From NCBI RefSeq assembly GCF_000308295.2, contig NZ_HG326654.1, positions 553,694 to 617,693 on the forward strand: a stretch of 64,000 nucleotides of DNA. The letters are read 5' to 3'. The DNA is from Afipia birgiae 34632 (lineage in GTDB: Bacteria > Pseudomonadota > Alphaproteobacteria > Rhizobiales > Xanthobacteraceae). Position numbers and translations under genes: made by a program. Positions 18,515 through 26,359 of the stretch are shown one piece after another. Every line of letters starts with the position of its first letter. The first letter of the stretch is position 1. The notes beneath the pieces are model-generated. The model searched no databases. It worked only from the letters and a program-made list of their open reading frames with translations, and was not told the DNA's origin.

Positions 18515-19336
18515 TTAGTCCTTGCCGCCCAGCGAGATGTCCGGCGCCTCGGGGCGCTTCATGCCGGTGACGTGATAGCCGGAATCGACGTGATGCACCT
18601 CGCCGGTGACGCCGCGCGACAGGTCGGACAGCAGATACATCGCGCTGTCGCCAACCTCTTCCTGCGTCACGTTGCGGCGCAGCGGCGCGTTGGCCTCGTT
18701 CCACTTCAGGATGTAACGAAAATCGCCGATGCCCGATGCCGCGAGCGTTTTGATCGGTCCCGCCGAGATGGCGTTGACGCGGATGTTCTTCTCGCCGAGG
18801 TCGGCTGCGAGATAGCGCACGCTGGCTTCCAGCGCGGCCTTGGCGACGCCCATCACGTTGTAATGCGGCATCCACTTTTCCGCGCCGTAATAGGACAGCG
18901 TCAGGATCGAGCCGCCGTCGGTCATCAGGTGTTCGGCGCGCTGGGTGATCGCGGTCAGCGAGTAGCACGAGATCAGCATGGAGTTGGTGAAGTTCTCCTG
19001 CGTGGTCTCGAGATAGCGGCCGTCGAGCTGATCCTTGTCCGCGAACGCAATGGCGTGGACGACGAAATCGATCTTGCCCCACTGCTTCTTCACTTCCGCG
19101 AACACCGCGTCGATGGTCGCCGGATCGGTGACGTCGCAATGGCCGAGCGTGATCGCGCCGAGTTCCTTCGCCAGCGGCTCAACGCGCTTTTTCAGCGCAT
19201 CGCCCTGCCAGGTGAACGCGAGTTCCGCGCCCTGATCGCGGCACGATTTCGCGATCCCGTAGGCAATCGAGCGGTTGTTCGCCACACCGAGGATAACGCC
19301 GCGCTTGCCGCGCATCAGGCCCATATTTTCAGCCAT
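18515..19336 (-). CDS. fabI: Enoyl-[acyl-carrier-protein] reductase (NADH)
   Basis: A 273-residue FabI that reduces trans-2-enoyl-ACP in the last step of each fatty-acid elongation round; this is the target of triclosan-type inhibitors. GVANNRSIAYGIA (17-29) is the FabI-specific NAD-binding loop. The catalytic pair is Y159 and K166 (Y-x6-K spacing, YNVMGVAK), and SAGPIKTLAASGI is the substrate-loop region. The start at 19336 (MAENMGLMRGKRGVILG) fits the family; the frame remains open upstream without homology. Its stop is only 8 bp from a family-B repeat. It is divergent from the sigma factor gene. Confidence 0.96.
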   Translation of the reverse strand: MAENMGLMRGKRGVILGVANNRSIAYGIAKSCRDQGAELAFTWQGDALKKRVEPLAKELGAITLGHCDVTDPATIDAVFAEVKKQWGKIDFVVHAIAFADKDQLDGRYLETTQENFTNSMLISCYSLTAITQRAEHLMTDGGSILTLSYYGAEKWMPHYNVMGVAKAALEASVRYLAADLGEKNIRVNAISAGPIKTLAASGIGDFRYILKWNEANAPLRRNVTQEEVGDSAMYLLSDLSRGVTGEVHHVDSGYHVTGMKRPEAPDISLGGKD

Positions 19337-19517
19337 CAAACCAAGTCCAGATTGTCGCGTGAAGGGACGCCCCTCATGACATAGGCTCCAAGGCCGTTCA
19401 AGCCGGACAAGCGGCCCAGCCCTAACCATAACGGGCAAAACCGCCGGAATACTCCCCTGTTTGCGGTGTTTTTCAGAGTAGAACGGCAAATGCGCCGCCG
19501 CACCGCACGGGCCCTGG

Positions 19518-20009
19518 ATGAGCAACGATTTCCGCCATAGCGTCGAGACCATGATCCCGGCCCTGCGGCGCTACGCTCGCGCGCTGGCGCGGGATTCGGA
19601 CATTGCCGATGATCTGGTGCAGGACACGCTGGTGCGGGCGCTGCGCTCGGAGAAGCTGTTCCTGGGCGGTGATCTGCGCGCCTGGCTTTACACGATCCTG
19701 ACCAACCTGAACCGCAACCGCCGCCGCTCGCTGGCGCGGCAGCCGGCGATGATGGAATTGCACGACACCACCGCCGACGCCTCCGGCACCGAGGCCGAAG
19801 GCCGCGACATTTCCCGCGCGCTCGCCACGCTGGCAGAAGACCAGCGCGCGGTTCTGCTGCTGGTGGTGCTGGAAGGTCTGAGTTACCGCGACGTTGCCGA
19901 CATTCAGGGTGTGCCGATCGGCACGGTGATGTCGCGGCTCGCCCGTGCGCGGGCACACGTAAGGGCCGTCATCGAGGGCGAACGCCCGGCGCTACGGCGA
20001 GTGAAGTGA
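19518..20009 (+). CDS. ECF-family RNA polymerase sigma factor
   Basis: A 163-residue alternative sigma factor made only of sigma2 (about 14-80, with DSDIADDLVQDTLVRAL and FLGGDLRAWLYTILTN) and sigma4 (about 105-155, with LVVLEGLSYRDVADIQGVP and GTVMSRLARARAHVR as the HTH). It would direct core polymerase to stress or envelope-response promoters. The gene for a membrane anti-sigma factor follows at 20228 in the same direction, the usual sigma/anti-sigma pairing. The regulated genes and signal are not visible. Start ATG at 19518. Confidence 0.93.
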   Translation: MSNDFRHSVETMIPALRRYARALARDSDIADDLVQDTLVRALRSEKLFLGGDLRAWLYTILTNLNRNRRRSLARQPAMMELHDTTADASGTEAEGRDISRALATLAEDQRAVLLLVVLEGLSYRDVADIQGVPIGTVMSRLARARAHVRAVIEGERPALRRVK

Positions 20010-20125
20010 GACACGACAGGGGACGAGCGAAATGGACTTGATGCGCGATGAATGGGGAGACCCGCTTTCTTCTCCCTCTCCCGTCTGGAGAGGGTGGCGC
20101 GCTGAACGCCATGCGATCGGCGCGC

Positions 20126-20166
20126 GGGGTGGAGGTAAACTCTGTACCTTGCGTAACCTCCACCCC
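20126..20166. repeat. Inverted repeat between sigma and anti-sigma genes
   Basis: Perfect 11-bp arms GGGGTGGAGGT (20126-20136) and ACCTCCACCCC (20156-20166) with a 19-nt loop. No U-run follows, so it is not a typical terminator. It lies within a 218-bp spacer that also contains the small imperfect palindrome CCCTCTCCCGTCTGGAGAGGG near 20076-20096. Confidence 0.7.
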
Positions 20167-20227
20167 ACTTATGCGCGAACATGATGCCAGTGCTGCCGCA
20201 AGATACTGAAGACGAGAGACACCGCCA

Positions 20228-21001
20228 ATGACCGACGACCACAACATTCCCGTCACCGAGGACGAGCTTCACGCCTACGTGGACAACGAACTCCCCGCGG
20301 AGCGGCGCGTGGCGGTCGAGGCGTGGCTCGCGGCTCATCCCGACGACGCGGCGCGGGTGACATCATGGCGCACGATGAGCGACGCGCTGCATGCGAAATA
20401 CGCTGCGGTTGCGGACGAGCCGGTGCCGCCTCGCCTCTCGGTCGATCAGTTGTCGCGGCCGCCGCGCCGCTGGATGATGGGCGCCATCGCCGCGTTCCTG
20501 CTGGCGTTCGCCGTTGGCGGCGGCGTCGGCTGGGTTGCCCGCGGCACGAACACAACGACATCGACATTCGCGCACTTCACCGGCGACGCGCTCGATGCGC
20601 ACAAGCTTTATGTGGTCGAGGTGCGCCATCCGGTGGAAGTGGCGGGCAGCGAGCGTGCGCATCTTCAGCAGTGGCTGTCGAAGCGCTGCGGTTACGAGGT
20701 TCGTGCGCCCGAACTCGATGCGACCGGACTGAAGCTGGTCGGCGGGCGGCTGCTGCCCGGCCCGACCGGTCCTGCCGCGTTCCTGATGTATGAGACCGCG
20801 TCAGGCGAACGGTTTACGATCTATGCATCGCGCGCCAAGACCGAAACGACGCAGATGCGCTACGCCAGCAACGGCGGCAACGGCGCGTTGTTCTGGGCCG
20901 ATCGCGGCGTCGGTTATGTGGTGAGCGGAAGCGCCGACCGCGACCGCCTCACGCAGGTCGCGCAGATGGTCTACGACCAGAACGAGAAGGCCGGACTGTA
21001 A
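20228..21001 (+). CDS. Membrane anti-sigma factor family protein
   Basis: A 257-residue protein with an N-terminal cytoplasmic anti-sigma-like helix region (VTEDELHAYVDNELPAERR), one membrane segment at about 83-104, and a periplasmic C-terminal domain of about 150 residues. H16 lies in the typical 'HAYVDNEL' motif, but the Cys pair of zinc anti-sigma domains is absent. This is usual for the alphaproteobacterial 'transmembrane transcriptional regulator' group. It is predicted to hold the ECF factor encoded upstream inactive at the membrane. The wide gap from the sigma gene and the inverted repeat there are unusual for such a pair. Confidence 0.85.
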   Translation: MTDDHNIPVTEDELHAYVDNELPAERRVAVEAWLAAHPDDAARVTSWRTMSDALHAKYAAVADEPVPPRLSVDQLSRPPRRWMMGAIAAFLLAFAVGGGVGWVARGTNTTTSTFAHFTGDALDAHKLYVVEVRHPVEVAGSERAHLQQWLSKRCGYEVRAPELDATGLKLVGGRLLPGPTGPAAFLMYETASGERFTIYASRAKTETTQMRYASNGGNGALFWADRGVGYVVSGSADRDRLTQVAQMVYDQNEKAGL

Positions 21002-21026
21002 CCAGCAAGCGACTGTCATAGAAAGC

Positions 21027-21144
21027 CGTCATTGCGAGGAGCACTTGCGACGAAGCAATCCAGTCTAGCGTATTACTTCTGGATTGCTTCGCGTAGCCTG
21101 TCATCGGGCGGCGCTCTGCGCCGACCCGGTGGCTCGCAATGACG
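21027..21144. repeat. Palindromic intergenic repeat, family B copy 3 with internal insertion
   Basis: The outer arms CGTCATTGCGAG (21027-21038) and CTCGCAATGACG (21133-21144) match the other copies. The right half is interrupted after GGATTGCTTCGC by about 39 bp. That insert forms its own hairpin (GGGCGGCGC-TCT-GCGCCGACCC). Confidence 0.85.
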
Positions 21145-21153
21145 CGCTTCTCC

Positions 21154-22425
21154 TTATTCCTTGCTGGCCAGCACCTTGTCGATGCGGCGAGCGTCGAGAT
21201 CGACCACCTCGAACCGCCAGCCATCCGCGCTGATGCCCTGGCCCACCGACGGAATCGCGCCGAATTTTTCGAGCAGGTAACCGGCGCATGTCTGGTAGGG
21301 GCGCGATGCGGGCAACGCAATGTCGAGCAGGCGCGCGAACTCCAGCGCCGGCATCCATCCCGAGACGAGATACGAGCCGTCGTCGCGCTTGACGAAAGCC
21401 GGTTCGGCCGGTCCCTCCTCGGTGTGAAAGCTGCCGACGATGGATTCGAGAATGTCGGCGCTGGTGACGACGCCCTGAAACGTGCCGTACTCGTCGTGCA
21501 CCAGTCCCATGTGAACCGGAGAGTCGCGAAGAATCGCGACCACGTCGCGCGCGTCGACGGTTTCCGGAATCACCGGCGCTTCCCGGATCAGGTCGCGAAT
21601 GTCGGGCTCCTTGCCCGAAAGATACGCATCCAGCATATCCTTGGCCTGTACGATGCCGAGCGTTTCCTCGCCGTCGAACACCGGCAGGCGGGAGTGCGAA
21701 CTTTGCTTGAACGCGAAGCGGATCGCTTCGGGCGGCTCCGACAGGTTGATCATGGCGACCTCATGGCGCGGCGTCATCACCGCACCGACCGGAAGATCGC
21801 CGAGCCGCATCACGCCTGCGATCATTTCCTTCTCGCCGGGTTCGAGCACCCCGGCATTCTCCGCTTCCACCACGAGCGTATGAATTTCCTCTTCGCTCAC
21901 TTTCTCCTCGGCGTCGCCGCGATGGCCGAGCATCCAGAGCAGGGCCTTGCCCGAGCGATCGAGAACCCACACCAGCGGCAGCGACACCTTCGCAAGCACG
22001 ACCATGGCCGGCGCGACCTTCACGGCCACCGCTTCCGGATCGCGCAGCGCGATCTGCTTCGGCACGAGTTCACCGACGATGAGTGAGGCATATGTGATCA
22101 GCGTGACGACGACGCCGACACCAACTGCATCGGCGACGCCTTGCGACCATCCGGCACTCATCAGCCACGCGGACAGGCGCGCGCCGAGCGTCGCACCGGA
22201 GAACGCACCCGAGAGCACGCCAACGAGCGTGATGCCGATCTGGACGGTGGAGAGAAATTTTCCGGGATCGGATGCCAAAGCGAGCGCACGCCGCGATCCG
22301 CTCACACCCTTTTCAACCAGGCCGGTTAACCGCGCCGGGCGGGAAGACACAATGGCAAGCTCCGACATCGCGAGCAGGCCGTTGATGACAATGAGAACGG
22401 CGACAATTCCAAGTTCAAGTAACAA
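21154..22425 (-). CDS. Hemolysin family protein (CNNM/CorC-type, DUF21 + CBS pair + CorC_HlyC)
   Basis: A 423-residue membrane protein. The N-terminal DUF21/CNNM transmembrane domain covers about 1-190, with four hydrophobic spans starting at ELGIVAVLIVINGLLAMSE. Two CBS domains (about 215-335) follow, then a C-terminal CorC/HlyC PAS-like domain (about 345-420). Family members take part in Mg2+ or other divalent-cation export and homeostasis; the name hemolysin is historical. The gene starts with TTG at 22425, preceded by AAAGGAAC. It lies alone, convergent with the anti-sigma gene across a family-B repeat. Confidence 0.92.
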   Translation of the reverse strand: MLLELGIVAVLIVINGLLAMSELAIVSSRPARLTGLVEKGVSGSRRALALASDPGKFLSTVQIGITLVGVLSGAFSGATLGARLSAWLMSAGWSQGVADAVGVGVVVTLITYASLIVGELVPKQIALRDPEAVAVKVAPAMVVLAKVSLPLVWVLDRSGKALLWMLGHRGDAEEKVSEEEIHTLVVEAENAGVLEPGEKEMIAGVMRLGDLPVGAVMTPRHEVAMINLSEPPEAIRFAFKQSSHSRLPVFDGEETLGIVQAKDMLDAYLSGKEPDIRDLIREAPVIPETVDARDVVAILRDSPVHMGLVHDEYGTFQGVVTSADILESIVGSFHTEEGPAEPAFVKRDDGSYLVSGWMPALEFARLLDIALPASRPYQTCAGYLLEKFGAIPSVGQGISADGWRFEVVDLDARRIDKVLASKE

Positions 22426-22548
22426 GTTGTTCCTTTGCGGTAAAATACTCTAACCACTGGCGCCGAGTGATAGCATGCCGATAGCTCACATGCAGCATCG
22501 CCATCGCCGCAGGCCGTGTGACACGGGGAAATATCCGCATATCAGCGA

Positions 22549-23433
22549 TCAAGCCCGCTGCAGCGCCAGTGTGACACCGCCCAGCGTGAACGCCATCGCC
22601 AGCACTTCCTTGATCCCGAGTGGTTCGCCCACCATCACAGCGGCGGACACCACGCCGATGACGGGAACCAGCAACATGCCGGTGGATGCGGTCGCAGGAG
22701 GCAGGCGGCGCAAGGTTTCGAACCAGGTGAGGTAACACACACCCATCGGAATGATCGTCATGTAGACGATCAGCGCCCAGCCTGTGAACGACACCGTCTG
22801 AAAATCCGGTATCTCGAACAACAGGCCGAAGATGAGCATCGCAAGGCAACCGAGCCCGACCTGCCATGCCACAAGCGCAACCGGCGGCACCGGTATCGGC
22901 GCGCGATTGATGACATTGCCGAGTGCAAAAAGGATTGCAGCCGAGAGCGCCAGCGAGGCGCCGGCCAGCTTCTCATAAGTGAAAGTGAATCCTTCCCCGC
23001 CGAACAGGATCACGATCCCGATGATTCCGAGACACAGGGAGACAACATTGCGAAGCGTCGGCCGCATTCCCAGCAGCGGCCATGCAAACAGCGTCGCCCA
23101 GATCGGCATCGTGTAAGCCAGCAGCGCGCCTTCGCTCACGCTGACCCATTTCATGGCGACGGTGCCAAAGCCCATCCAGGCAATGACATTGGTGAATGTC
23201 GCGAACAGCAGACACGGGATGGCTTCGCGCGGCACGCTCAATCGCTCATGACGGCCCAGCGCGACAATTGCCAGAATGAGAGATGCAGTGACGCCCGCCA
23301 GTCCGCGCGCGGACAACGGCGGCAATTCGCGCAGCAACAGCTTCATGAAAGGCCAGTTCAGGCCCCACCCTAACGCTGTGATCCCAAGACAAGCGACACC
23401 GATCCATCGCGAGTGGCCATGTGAGTTACCCAT
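22549..23433 (-). CDS. DMT-superfamily permease (EamA family)
   Basis: A 294-residue drug/metabolite transporter with two EamA repeats and about ten transmembrane helices. The first repeat holds GITALGWGLNWPFMKLLLRE, and the second begins near residue 148 (ALSAAILFALGNVINR). Such permeases export amino acids, metabolites or toxic compounds; no substrate can be inferred. The start ATG at 23433 precedes a long hydrophobic run without a cleavable signal. It runs in the same direction as the CNNM gene, with a 120-bp gap and no visible promoter elements. Confidence 0.9.
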   Translation of the reverse strand: MGNSHGHSRWIGVACLGITALGWGLNWPFMKLLLRELPPLSARGLAGVTASLILAIVALGRHERLSVPREAIPCLLFATFTNVIAWMGFGTVAMKWVSVSEGALLAYTMPIWATLFAWPLLGMRPTLRNVVSLCLGIIGIVILFGGEGFTFTYEKLAGASLALSAAILFALGNVINRAPIPVPPVALVAWQVGLGCLAMLIFGLLFEIPDFQTVSFTGWALIVYMTIIPMGVCYLTWFETLRRLPPATASTGMLLVPVIGVVSAAVMVGEPLGIKEVLAMAFTLGGVTLALQRA

Positions 23434-23469
23434 GGATGCGATGTTACGACCGGTCGACGTGATTCGGCT

Positions 23470-23751
23470 TTATTCGCCGGTGACGGCTTCCGGCTCGGTT
23501 GCCTTGACGATGGCCAGCTTCTTCGGAGCGGCCTTTTTCTTTTTCGGCTCCACCGGTGGCGGATTGGCGGCGTCGTGCGCCTCCTTCGCCAGCCGCAGCG
23601 CCTTCAGGCGCTCCATGTTCCTGCGGACGTCGACATATTCCTTGTCGACCTGGGCGAGAGCCTGTGCGCCCTCGATCTTGGCCAGACGCTGCTTTTCGAG
23701 GCGGGCCAGTTGTTCGGGAGTTTGCGGCTTGGTCTGCGATTTGCTGGTCAT
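23470..23751 (-). CDS. Small charged hypothetical protein
   Basis: A 93-residue protein with no recognised family. It starts MTSKSQTKPQTPEQLARLEK, has a Lys/Glu/Ala-rich helix-prone middle (about 15-60, probably coiled coil) and ends in a Pro/Lys tail (PPVEPKKKKAAPKK). No signal peptide or membrane span. The ATG at 23751 is used; an in-frame ATG 9 bp earlier at 23760 is equally possible. Codon usage with GC-rich third positions supports it being a gene. It is 36 bp upstream of the DMT permease gene on the same strand. Confidence 0.65.
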   Translation of the reverse strand: MTSKSQTKPQTPEQLARLEKQRLAKIEGAQALAQVDKEYVDVRRNMERLKALRLAKEAHDAANPPPVEPKKKKAAPKKLAIVKATEPEAVTGE

Positions 23752-24120
23752 GATCAACATATGGGTATTCCGCCCCCCGATTGCCACCACTTGTAAATAT
23801 CATTCCACAACGGAACTTTCCCGCAGCCAGCCGGCAGATTTGACAAAGCAACAGTATATGATTATATTCCTATTGTCCTGTTCGTGAGGGGCGCTTCTCG
23901 AGGGCGCTTTTGAAGCGGAGCAGGATGCGGCGCCCGCGCGCGTGTCTCGCACACACGCCGTCCGGGAGGCTGGGGTCAGCGTCCGGGCCAACTATGTGGC
24001 TCTGCTCATCGAGAGCTGGACGCGGACAGGATGAAGGCCGGCGAAAGCCAGCCGGATCGGGGCGCGTGTCGCGCTTGTCCTGTCCCGGAAGCACGCTCCC
24101 CTCGCCCAAAATCGCCGCTG

Positions 24121-24217
24121 ATGGAGCGCCGTGAGGCGACGCGCTTCCCTTCGCACGGGAAGCGAAACAACACATTTGCGCCGCGCGGCGCTCCATGCCC
24201 CTCGTTGTTGCGAGGGG
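24121..24217. other. Nested stem-loop cluster, possible structured RNA or repeat element
   Basis: Outer arms ATGGAGCGCCG (24121-24131) and CGGCGCTCCAT (24186-24196) are a perfect 11-bp pair. Inside lies CGCTTCCC (24142-24149) / GGGAAGCG (24157-24164) with a 7-nt loop. Directly after is CCCCTCG (24198-24204) / CGAGGGG (24211-24217). Function unknown; it could be a repeated palindromic element rather than an RNA. Confidence 0.5.
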
Positions 24218-24369
24218 GCGCGATTGAAAGCCCACCTCGCGCGTTCATGCGCGGGAGCGATGACGCGCGTCTTTCGCTGGCGCGAATGGGGCAAATCCCA
24301 CGCGCGCACGCTGTTTGAAAATTGAATTCGGAAGTCGAAGTGACGCACGCTATCGCATCGCACTCAATC

Positions 24370-24493
24370 GTCGTCCCCGCGCAAGCGGGGACCCATAACC
24401 ACCGAGTATCGTGATAGCAGCAAGAAGATCGCTCCAGCATCCCCTCAAATCGAGAGCTTAGGAAGTATGGGTCCCCGCTTGCGCGGAGACGAC
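24370..24493. repeat. Palindromic intergenic repeat, family A copy 3
   Basis: A 124-bp unit opening GTCGTCCCCGCGCAAGCGGG and closing with the near-inverse GGGTCCCCGCTTGCGCGGAG, which continues into ACGAC. Same design as 3066-3191 and 7463-7582, with an unrelated core. Confidence 0.85.
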
Positions 24494-24556
24494 CGGAGAG
24501 AGATCACGCGAGCAGCATGTCGAGTGCGAGCAACTGTAGGGAGTGAAGCGACACCC

Positions 24557-25573
24557 TCACTCGAAATCGCTGCGCGGATTCGCCGGATGCTCGGCGCGCC
24601 ATTTTTCCATCAGCGCTTCAAGCTCCGCGTCGTTGGCGTCCGGCAGGACGATGCGCGTGGTCGCGAATAGATCGCCCGCACCGTCCGCTCCCGAAACGCC
24701 CTTGATCGGCATGCCCTTGCCCTTGAGGCGGAACGTGCGGCCCGATGACGTGTTCTTCGGAATCGACAGCTGCACTGCGCCGTCGAGCGTCGGCACCCGC
24801 ACCTTGGCGCCGAGCACGGCTTCATACAGCGTGATCGGCAGTTCGAGCCGCAGATCGTTGCCATCAACCTTGAAGTACGGATGCGGCGCGATGTTCACGG
24901 TGATCAGCACGTCGCCAGGGCGATGACCGGGCGCGGTTTCGCCCTGTCCCTTGAGACGGATCTGCTGGCCGGCCGTGACGCCCGCCGGAATCTTGACGTT
25001 CAGTTCCTTGCCGGTCGGCAGCCGCACACGCCGCGTCGCGCCCTGCACCGCCTCCTCGAGCGCAACGCTCATGGTGACGTTGAGATCGAGATCGGCCGCA
25101 AACGGGGCGTCGTACTCGAACGTGCCCGCGCCACCGCGCGGACCGCCGGAACCGCCTCCCATTCCTGCGCCGGCCTGACCGCCGAACATGCTCTTGAGAA
25201 TGTCTTCAAACGCACCGCCGCTGGCATAACCGCCCGCGCCCGGCCCGCCGGGATTTCCGCCGGTGCGGAACGAGTATTCGAAGCCACCCGCACCCGCGCG
25301 GCGTCCGCCGCCGCCTCCGGGGAAGCCGCTTTCAAAACTCTGAAACTTCGGTTTGCCCTCGGCGTCGATCTCGCCGCGATCGAACTGCTTGCGCTTGTCC
25401 TCGTCGCCAAGGATTTCATTCGCAGTGTTCAATTCGGCAAAGCGGTCGGCCGCTTTCGGGTCGCCCTTGTTGGCATCGGGATGGTGCTTCTTGGCGAGCT
25501 TGCGGAACGCGCTCTTGATCGCCGCAGAACTGGCACCCCGCTGCACCCCCAGGACCTCATAGGGGTCGCGCAT
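24557..25573 (-). CDS. DnaJ-class co-chaperone, CbpA type (J domain + DnaJ C-terminal, no zinc finger)
   Basis: A 338-residue type II J protein. The J domain (1-68) has HPD at 31-33, needed to stimulate DnaK ATPase. A Gly/Phe-rich linker follows (about 84-150, with GGGGGRRAGAGGFEYSF). The two beta-barrel substrate-binding domains cover about 160-330 (AADLDLNVTMSVALEEAV ... GDLFATTRIVLPDAND). The CxxCxGxG zinc-finger repeats of canonical DnaJ are absent, matching CbpA/DjlA-like curved-DNA-binding homologues. It is a secondary chaperone partner of Hsp70. The gene appears monocistronic. Confidence 0.92.
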   Translation of the reverse strand: MRDPYEVLGVQRGASSAAIKSAFRKLAKKHHPDANKGDPKAADRFAELNTANEILGDEDKRKQFDRGEIDAEGKPKFQSFESGFPGGGGGRRAGAGGFEYSFRTGGNPGGPGAGGYASGGAFEDILKSMFGGQAGAGMGGGSGGPRGGAGTFEYDAPFAADLDLNVTMSVALEEAVQGATRRVRLPTGKELNVKIPAGVTAGQQIRLKGQGETAPGHRPGDVLITVNIAPHPYFKVDGNDLRLELPITLYEAVLGAKVRVPTLDGAVQLSIPKNTSSGRTFRLKGKGMPIKGVSGADGAGDLFATTRIVLPDANDAELEALMEKWRAEHPANPRSDFE

Positions 25574-25681
25574 TCGTCAGGTCTCCTTGGAATTCAGGTG
25601 AGGACCGAGCGGCCCTTTGCCCTGATGTGGGGTTTTCGTGACAATCCTGCAACGGGTTTCACCACTAGCAAGTATAAGTTT

Positions 25682-25760
25682 CCAGTGGAGTTTTGGATTT
25701 GACATTCGCTTCGCAGCGCTCGGCGTCGGCAGTTAGCGAATGTCAAATCCACTCCACTGG
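25682..25760. repeat. Long imperfect inverted repeat
   Basis: The left arm at 25682-25710 (CCAGTGGAG, bulge TTT, then TGGATTTGACATTCGCT) pairs with the right arm at 25735-25760 (AGCGAATGTCAAATCCA then CTCCACTGG). That is 26 matched pairs with one 3-nt bulge and a 24-nt loop. It could act as a two-way transcription stop between the flanking genes or be a palindromic repeat element. Confidence 0.75.
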
Positions 25761-25822
25761 CGGTGTCAAAACTGCGATAGCGCGGCGATTCTGGCCGTGC
25801 GTTCAATCTACTGGCTGCGCCT

Positions 25823-26344
25823 TTAGCTTCGCTTCCAGGGCTTCATATGGCGGATTTCCCAGGCGCCCTTGTTCTGCTGACAGGCTTCGCCCTGCAGCCA
25901 GCCTTCATTGGTGCCGCGTACATAGCTCGCCAGGAAATCCCGGCAGGTCCGGCCCTCGGAGGTAAAGGTCGAGGCCAGCGGCGTGACCGAGCCGCGCGCG
26001 CCGGTCTCGGGGTTTTCCCAGGGCTGGCTGACGTCCTTCTGCCCCCGGGTCAGCACGTCGGAGGCGGCGTTCCGGGCCAGAGCCAGGTCGGTGTCGGTAA
26101 GATTGGTGTCATCGTGAGACCGCAGGATCGGGCCGATGGAGCCGGTGACGTCCAAGGCATCATCCTTCTTGGGCTCCTTGCTGAACATCGTGCCCATACT
26201 GCAACCGCCAGCGGAGCATCCCACAGCCACCAGCGATGCGGCCGCGATCAGCCGCCCGATCGGCGATAGGCCGCGGCCCTCGCGTACCCTATATAGGGAA
26301 CGCTCGAGAACAGGCTTGGCACGAAGGGGCGCCAGGATACGCAA
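25823..26344 (-). CDS. RT0821/Lpp0805-family surface protein, predicted lipoprotein
   Basis: About 173 residues of a small surface-antigen-like family (17-kDa antigen relatives). A hydrophobic stretch [18 protein letters not shown] near 35-55 contains a lipobox-like cysteine. The C-terminal domain shows the family pattern [16 protein letters not shown] ... [12 protein letters not shown] ... GWLQGEACQ. Function is unknown beyond envelope location. The start is uncertain: TTG at 26344 gives [10 protein letters not shown]..., while the frame stays open to a GTG at 26374 that overlaps the divergent pdxH start. I prefer 26344. It faces pdxH head-to-head. Confidence 0.72.
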   Translation of the reverse strand: MRILAPLRAKPVLERSLYRVREGRGLSPIGRLIAAASLVAVGCSAGGCSMGTMFSKEPKKDDALDVTGSIGPILRSHDDTNLTDTDLALARNAASDVLTRGQKDVSQPWENPETGARGSVTPLASTFTSEGRTCRDFLASYVRGTNEGWLQGEACQQNKGAWEIRHMKPWKRS

Positions 26345-26359
26345 CCGGATACTCCAGAC

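Larger units (their letters stand above)
23752..24556. other. Large gene-poor intergenic region with structured segment
   Basis: Over 800 bp separate the small hypothetical gene from the DnaJ-like gene. Open frames here overlap on several strands and none has family resemblance or a ribosome site, so I call none. The stretch 24121-24217 holds three closely packed stem-loops, and a family-A repeat lies at 24370-24493. The sequence 23890-24330 is highly GC-rich and palindrome-dense. Confidence 0.6.

Noticed and set aside
23870-24363. Overlapping 120-codon reverse frames near 24 kb
   Set aside because: They are Arg/Ser/Pro-rich and overlap each other in different frames, without ribosome sites; the DNA is palindrome-dense non-coding sequence.
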